The notes beneath the pieces are model-generated. The model saw nothing but the letters and a program-made list of their open reading frames with translations. It was not told the DNA's origin and ran no database searches. Position numbers and translations under genes: made by a program. A stretch of 10,885 nucleotides of DNA from JADFOB01 sp964651325 (lineage in GTDB: Bacteria > Planctomycetota > Phycisphaerae > UBA1845): the NCBI GenBank assembly GCA_964651325.1, contig CAZYXP010000131.1, forward strand, positions 1-10,885, given 5' to 3'. Position 1 is the stretch's first letter. Every line of letters begins with the position of its first letter. Below, piece by piece: positions 6,833-10,885 of this stretch.

Positions 6833-7062
6833 GCCGTCGTCCGAATTCCAACTTCCGACATCTGAGCCGCGGGCTGGCCACCGCCCAAGCCGATAAGCCA
6901 CCGACCGGTCGAAACCTGACGACGGACCACCATTGTCCTCAATCAATCCTCCCGTCTATTATTTCTTCAAAGAACTTATGTCGTCCAAACCTGCCCGTTT
7001 CCCGTCCTTGAATGTGGATACTATTATGGTTCGCGCAGGAATTTGCGCAAGGAGTGAATCAC

Positions 7063-8133
7063 ATGAACGACAAGGCAAAATGGGCTTGGCTAGTAGTGCT
7101 TGGAGTGGGCGTTTGGGGCGGATCCGGCTGCCTCTTGAGAACGGAGCGGATTTCTGTCGCCCGAGATGGCCGCGTGACCATCTCCGTTGAGTGCAAGGGC
7201 GAGCTGGAAGATTTCGACACGGCGGACGCGTTGCCCTCGACCGAAAGCGGCTGGTCCGTCTTCATGACGCGAAATCCCGACGAAGAAAACGAGCACACCC
7301 TCACGACATCCCGCGTGTTTGAGCCGGGAACCCCCCTACCAAGTACGTTCTCGGCGCCCAACGATCCCCTCGCGGCACAGGTTCTTCAATTCCCGACAGC
7401 CGTGGAAATCGATGAGCGGGACGACGCCACGTATTACACCTTCCGGCGAACCTATCCGCCCCGAGCTTGGGCCTACACCCACTACTGGGAGAAGCGTATC
7501 TTAGAATCAGACCGCATGCAGGAACTCGGCAAGAAAGACGAATCCGAGCTCTCCGATGCTGCTCGGTTTGAAGTCATCAAAGCGTTCGCGCTGGCCGAGG
7601 CTCATAAGCAAATCGCATTTGCCCAACAAGCGATGGATCAAACCAATACGCCCATCAGCGATGCCGGATGGCTGACAGCGCGATCGGCCCTGCTGGACGC
7701 CTACAACGACGCTTCGATACGACAGGTCATGCTCGCATGCACGGTCGCCGATGAAGAGGCCCGGCAGGCCTGCCTTGAACAACAAGGCGAAGTCGCGATC
7801 AAAGCGGCGTACGAAGTCTTCGTGAGCGCGCTCACGAACGCAGGCGAACTGGACGCCGCCCAGCTAGAGCGATTCGCCGGCGCCTATGCCAGCGCAAAGA
7901 CGCTTCATGCCGTGACCGAGGACGTCGGCGGTCACTTCTTCGACGTCATGGTCGAACTCCCCGGCGAAATCGTCGCCCACAACGCCGAGGAAGTAGAGAA
8001 CGCAAGCAACGGATCGACGCACCACTTTCGCTGGCAGTTCAATGGCGAGGCGTTTCGCGACCGCCCCCACCAGTTGGTCGCCATCTCCAAAGTTTCAAAC
8101 GCGAAAGCCAGGACGCATGCCGACGGCCACTAA
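7063..8133 (+). CDS. Lipoprotein of unknown function heading the ECF sigma operon
   Basis: A 356-residue protein. Residues 1-23 are a lipoprotein signal: charged start MNDKAKW, hydrophobic core, and lipobox-like GGSGC, so the mature protein should be lipidated at that Cys. After it comes a beta-like segment (RISVARDGRVTISV), a long charged helical middle (about 145-285) and a C-terminal stretch (about 300-345) running VMVELPGEIVAHNAEEVE then HFRWQFNG and LVAISK. The LPG...HN...W...A.S pattern weakly resembles LppM-type (DUF3153) lipoproteins; this is memory-based, not confirmed. ATG 7063 has a strong AAGGAG (7049-7054) eight bases upstream; ATG 7012 would misplace the signal. Its last 17 nt overlap the sigma factor gene, so the two are probably co-translated. 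It may act as the envelope sensor or as a target of the sigma factor. Confidence 0.75.
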   Translation: MNDKAKWAWLVVLGVGVWGGSGCLLRTERISVARDGRVTISVECKGELEDFDTADALPSTESGWSVFMTRNPDEENEHTLTTSRVFEPGTPLPSTFSAPNDPLAAQVLQFPTAVEIDERDDATYYTFRRTYPPRAWAYTHYWEKRILESDRMQELGKKDESELSDAARFEVIKAFALAEAHKQIAFAQQAMDQTNTPISDAGWLTARSALLDAYNDASIRQVMLACTVADEEARQACLEQQGEVAIKAAYEVFVSALTNAGELDAAQLERFAGAYASAKTLHAVTEDVGGHFFDVMVELPGEIVAHNAEEVENASNGSTHHFRWQFNGEAFRDRPHQLVAISKVSNAKARTHADGH

Positions 8134-8635
8134 TCCAAACGGCAACGACTTTGCGGCCCACGCGTCCCAGGTGTACGCGTGGGCCTACCGCATTCTCGGC
8201 CAGCATCACGACGCCCTCGACGTCGTTCAAGACGTGTTTATTCGATGGGATCGGCAGTGCCAGACCACGGAGCCGATGCAGTCTCGCGCGTGGCTTCGAC
8301 GCGTGACGATCAATCGCGCTATCGATTTTCGCCGCCAGGCGCGTCCCGTCGTGTCCCTCGACGCGCACGGCGACGCCCCGACCTCCGTCGTTGCGGAACA
8401 GCGCGACAACGTTGACGAGACCCTGGTTCGTGATCAACTGTTGACGGCCATGGACCGGCTTTCGGAAATGCAGCGTCTGGTGCTCATCGCCAAGACCTTC
8501 GACGAGCTGACCTTTGCAGAGATTGCCCGGGACATGCAATCGTCGATTTCTACGGTGAAAACCCACTACGTCCGCGCCCTACGCGGGGTGCGCGAGGGGC
8601 TGGGAAGAATGTTCCAAGAGGAGGTGCGCCCGTGA
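8117..8635 (+). CDS. ECF-type RNA polymerase sigma-70 factor
   Basis: A 172-residue protein of normal ECF size. Residues about 11-74 are region 2 (core RNA polymerase binding and -10 recognition), with DALDVVQDVFIRWDR and SRAWLRRVTINRAIDFRR. Residues about 106-161 are region 4 (-35 recognition), with a helix-turn-helix around LTFAEIARDMQSSISTVKTH. There is no C-terminal extension. ATG 8117 is chosen because homology begins a few residues later; an ATG at 8042 would add an unrelated Arg/Pro-rich tail. The start lies within the end of the lipoprotein gene and has only a close AGGA, pointing to translational coupling. The next gene starts on its stop codon. The likely role is switching on an envelope-responsive regulon when its partner anti-sigma releases it. 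Confidence 0.92.
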   Translation: MPTATNPNGNDFAAHASQVYAWAYRILGQHHDALDVVQDVFIRWDRQCQTTEPMQSRAWLRRVTINRAIDFRRQARPVVSLDAHGDAPTSVVAEQRDNVDETLVRDQLLTAMDRLSEMQRLVLIAKTFDELTFAEIARDMQSSISTVKTHYVRALRGVREGLGRMFQEEVRP

Positions 8636-9195
8636 TGGATCAATCGTTTGAATCTCTGCTGGCCGACGCTGTCGGCGGGGAGCTAACCGAAGAGGACAAG
8701 ATTCGCTTTGAGCAAATCATCGAGGGATCACCCGAGCTTCGCCGGGAGTACGAATCGGCGCTGGCGACCGTGGCCGCTTTGAAGCGCATGCCCGGACCGA
8801 CCGCGCTGCGTACGGGTGACGCCGAATCCTTGCTTGCCGAGATTCGTGCATCCAGCCAGCTCAGCCAAGAGCCCCAGAAAAACGATGAAAGCCAACTCGA
8901 CCCGAAACAGCGGCTCGATCTGAATCCGCGGCGGCACGGAGCCCCTCGCGGGTTCGCGTTCCGCTACGCGGCCAGTGTGTTGATCGCTTTTACCTGCGGA
9001 TACGGGATGCACGCCTACTTGATGATGCAAGCGGACCCGCCGACCTCTGCCCAATCGGTGGTGGCGTCCGTCGATCAGACTCCCACCGTGGCGAAATCAA
9101 CCACGCTCGAGGCGACCATGATGGATGCCTACCGGCGCCGACCGCGCCAACCCGCCTTGGCCACCTGCATGGCGGCGATGCTGCGCGGCCGGTGA
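8635..9195 (+). CDS. Putative single-pass membrane anti-sigma factor
   Basis: A 186-residue protein beginning on the last base of the sigma stop codon (TGATG), with AGGAGGT (8619-8625) upstream; GTG at 8632, in the same frame, is an equally spaced alternative adding one residue. Residues 1-75 are helical and acidic (SLLADAVGGELTEEDKIRFEQ), like the cytoplasmic sigma-binding part of anti-sigma factors. A linker follows, then a membrane segment at about 108-130 (YAASVLIAFTCGYG core), then about 55 residues outside. The HxxxCxxC zinc motif is absent, so it would belong to the non-zinc type. The call rests mainly on gene position and topology. The C-terminus (RRRPRQPALATC...) looks low in structure. 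Confidence 0.72.
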   Translation: MDQSFESLLADAVGGELTEEDKIRFEQIIEGSPELRREYESALATVAALKRMPGPTALRTGDAESLLAEIRASSQLSQEPQKNDESQLDPKQRLDLNPRRHGAPRGFAFRYAASVLIAFTCGYGMHAYLMMQADPPTSAQSVVASVDQTPTVAKSTTLEATMMDAYRRRPRQPALATCMAAMLRGR

Positions 9196-9276
9196 CACGC
9201 GGGCGGCGACGGGCAACACCGTAGGCAATCTCGGGAAGAATTGTAGCTGAGTGTCCGCCGTGCCCTTGGTGAATAA

Positions 9277-9332
9277 GACGGAGCCGACCCAGGCCGGTGT
9301 TCCCATGGAACACCGGTCCAAGCCGGCTCGTC
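9277..9332. repeat. Long imperfect stem-loop downstream of the sigma operon
   Basis: CCGGTGTTCC (9294-9303) and GGAACACCGG (9307-9316) are perfect complements around CAT, extended by a G-U and a G-C pair. After an internal loop, GAGCCG (9281-9286) pairs with CGGCTC (9324-9329), and GAC (9277-9279) with GTC (9330-9332) past one bulged G. There is no T-run on either side, so it is not a standard intrinsic terminator. It may mark the operon 3' end, protect the mRNA, or be a palindromic mobile-element end. Confidence 0.5.
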
Positions 9333-9482
9333 ATCACTCCCCTCCAGGAAGCACCGCAAACCTCAGACTGTGAACACGGCCGCCATTCGTATCGCGATCG
9401 CATCGATCGCAAGCCCCCGATCCCACGTTCGGTTCAATCCTACAATACGCACCACGCGGAGGTGCGGGTCCGCTGAATCAAT

Positions 9483-9624
9483 GCCGCCGGCGCCAGCCTA
9501 CGGACCATCCCGAGGGGGCGGCGGTCACGAGACTCGCGCCAGTTGCCCTGATCTGAGCCGCTGGCGCTAGCCTGTGGACCTTCCCGGCCAGCGGAGGTTA
9601 CCAGGCGTGCGCCAGGTGCTCTGA
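9483..9624. repeat. Two-copy imperfect tandem repeat, period about 74 bp
   Basis: Copy A (9483-9551) and copy B (9557-9624) share GCCGCyGGCGCyAGCCT, GGACCwTCCCG, GCGCCAG and a final CTGA in the same order. Each copy can form a stem closing on its first half: CCGCC (9484-9488) with GGCGG (9517-9521) in A, and CCGCTGG (9558-9564) with CCAGCGG (9588-9594) in B. The C to T change in the left arm of B is matched by G to A in the right arm, so pairing is kept. Confidence 0.55.
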
Positions 9625-9677
9625 AGAGCATCAGCCCATCCGGCCAAGTCGGACCAGTCGTATTGGGGCGCGTAGGA

Positions 9678-9707
9678 TTGACGACTCCACGCTCCTATAA
9701 ATAGAAT
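9678..9707 (+). promoter_or_regulatory. Candidate sigma70-type promoter for the acyl-CoA dehydrogenase
   Basis: TTGACG (9678-9683) and TAGAAT (9702-9707) each match five of six consensus positions with an 18-base spacer. The TATAAATAGAAT stretch stands out as AT-rich in GC-rich DNA. Transcription would start near 9714, giving a leader of about 128 nt before ATG 9842. Confidence 0.5.
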
Positions 9708-9841
9708 CGCGAGCTGAGAACGCGAGTTAGGCGTCACATGGCCCCGTCGATTGCCACGCTGCGACAAGAGCCGTGTGTACGGAACCGGGCGGGGTGAGCG
9801 TAAGACACTTTGGACTATTTGGTTAGGGAGTTGATCCGATA

Positions 9842-10885
9842 ATGGCCCTCTTGCCCTCAGGCGAGCAACTAAACGAAGACCAGCGCATGATTCTCGAAGC
9901 GGTCGGCGAGTTCGCCCGGGGCGAGCTGCTGTCGTTGGATCGAAAATGGGATCGGGACGAGTCGTGCGTGGAGGACAGCCTCCCCAAGATCTCCGAGATG
10001 GGGCTGCTCAGCCTGTCCCTGCCGGAGCAGTACGGCGGATTGGGCTGCTCTTTCCGCCTTTACGCGGCCATTGTCCATGAGCTGGCCCGGTATTCCCCCT
10101 CCACCGCGGTGGCCGTGTGCGTCCACAACATGGTGTGCAAGATTCTTAACTCGCTGGCGCCGGAGGGATTCCGAAAAGAGTATCTCGGCAAGATGGACGA
10201 TCCGGCGAATTTCGCCGCGTTTTGTTTATCGGAAGCTGGAGCCGGCAGCGACGCCGGGGGCACGCGAGCCACGGCCGTCGCCATCGATGGCGGATACAAA
10301 ATCTCCGGCGAGAAAATGTGGATCACCAATGGCCTCGCTGCCCGGTGGTTTCTCACCTTGGCGAGGCTCGAGGGGCTCAAGCCGGGGGCGGACTTGTGCG
10401 CGTTTCTGGTCGATGGCAGCGCGGCCGGCCTGACGCGTGAGAAAATCCATGGGAAAATGGGGCTACGTGGCAGCGGCACGGCCGTCATTGCGCTGGACGG
10501 CTGTTTTGTCCCCGGCGACCACCTGCTGGGAGCGCCCGGAGAGGGCTTGCGCGTCTTCCTAACGACGCTGAACGCGGGGCGTGTGGGCATAGCGGCACAA
10601 TCGACGGGCATCGGGGAAGCGTGTTTGGACGAAATGATCAGCTATGCCCGGCAGCGATCGCAATTCGGGCGGCTCATTGGCTCGTTTCAGGCGATTCGAG
10701 AAATGGTGGCCCAGAGCAGCGTGGATCTGGAAGCGGCGAAGGCGCTGACGTGGCGTGCGGCGACGTTGGTGGATTGCGGCGACGTCCATCGCGGAGCGGC
10801 GTCCATGGCCAAGCTGGCCGCCAGCGAAGCGGCGAATCGAATCGCCTATCGAGCGGTTCAAGTCCACGGCGGGGCCGGCTACGTG
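9842..10885 (+). CDS. Acyl-CoA dehydrogenase, N-terminal 348 residues (runs off the edge)
   Basis: A flavoenzyme that introduces the alpha-beta double bond into acyl-CoA thioesters and passes electrons to electron-transfer flavoprotein. The frame is open for 348 codons from ATG 9842 to the last base with no stop; family members are usually about 380 residues, so roughly 35 are missing. Residues about 1-120 are the N-terminal helical domain (including LPEQYGGLG). Residues 128-140, CLSEAGAGSDAGG, match acyl-CoA dehydrogenase signature 1, followed by GEKMWITNG of the middle beta domain. The C-terminal helical domain has YARQRSQFGRLIGSFQAI, and QVHGGAGYV (340-348) begins signature 2 at the window edge. 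The catalytic Glu region lies beyond, so chain-length or branched-substrate class cannot be judged. GGGAG (9826-9830) precedes the start by 11 bases. It has its own promoter and probably begins a separate unit. Confidence 0.95.
   Translation, partial: MALLPSGEQLNEDQRMILEAVGEFARGELLSLDRKWDRDESCVEDSLPKISEMGLLSLSLPEQYGGLGCSFRLYAAIVHELARYSPSTAVAVCVHNMVCKILNSLAPEGFRKEYLGKMDDPANFAAFCLSEAGAGSDAGGTRATAVAIDGGYKISGEKMWITNGLAARWFLTLARLEGLKPGADLCAFLVDGSAAGLTREKIHGKMGLRGSGTAVIALDGCFVPGDHLLGAPGEGLRVFLTTLNAGRVGIAAQSTGIGEACLDEMISYARQRSQFGRLIGSFQAIREMVAQSSVDLEAAKALTWRAATLVDCGDVHRGAASMAKLAASEAANRIAYRAVQVHGGAGYV

Larger units (their letters stand above)
9196..9841. other. Non-coding region between sigma operon and acyl-CoA dehydrogenase
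   Basis: No gene is supported here; open frames on both strands are Arg/Pro-rich and lack ribosome sites. It carries a long stem-loop at 9277-9332, a short inverted repeat GCGGA/TCCGC near 9457-9474, a two-copy imperfect tandem repeat at 9483-9624, the inverted repeat TGCTCT-GA-AGAGCA (9617-9630), and a promoter at 9678-9707 serving the downstream gene. Confidence 0.55.

Noticed and set aside
8990..9412. 140-residue minus-strand frame across the anti-sigma end
   Set aside because: It overlaps the anti-sigma coding sequence, is Arg/Pro-rich and has no family resemblance.
9690..9701. TATAAA at 9696-9701 as the -10 element
   Set aside because: Its spacing from TTGACG is only 12 bases; TAGAAT at 9702-9707 gives a proper 18-base spacer.

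Overview
The window looks like part of a Planctomycetota chromosome, probably a Phycisphaerae-like lineage. This is inferred from gene style, not from a marker gene. The DNA is fairly GC-rich. It carries secreted proteins that combine cohesin-like and dockerin-like modules, a PEP-CTERM protein, a very cysteine-rich secreted protein and an ECF sigma factor cassette. There are also long non-coding stretches full of GC-rich inverted repeats.

Layout. Positions 1-468 hold no convincing gene, only palindromic elements and a weak terminator-like hairpin. A secreted 370-residue cohesin-like/dockerin-like protein (469-1581, +) converges on a 1131-residue secreted cysteine-rich protein (1673-5068, -). 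The large protein has two related cohesin-like modules, two disulfide-rich blocks, a five-copy array of exactly 31-residue repeats and a degenerate C-terminal dockerin. Positions 5069-6163 are a 1.1-kb gap between this gene and a divergent PEP-CTERM gene (6164-6832, +). The gap contains candidate promoters for both genes, a possible structured RNA or small inverted-repeat element, and a short c-di-GMP-I-riboswitch-like motif that lacks its second half.

Positions 7063-9195 form a tight operon: a lipoprotein of unknown function with faint LppM-like resemblance, an ECF sigma factor overlapping its end by 17 nt, and a single-pass membrane protein starting at the sigma stop codon, taken as a non-zinc anti-sigma factor. 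Positions 9196-9841 are non-coding, with a long stem-loop, a two-copy imperfect tandem repeat and a good sigma70-type promoter. The window ends inside an acyl-CoA dehydrogenase gene (9842 to the edge, +).

Working together. The left half is an extracellular or cell-surface gene set: secretion signals, putative calcium-dependent dockerin modules, cohesin-like modules and a PEP-CTERM sorting signal. The sigma/anti-sigma/lipoprotein operon looks like an envelope-sensing regulatory unit. No sequence evidence ties it to the neighbouring surface genes. The acyl-CoA dehydrogenase has its own promoter and appears to start an unrelated metabolic unit.
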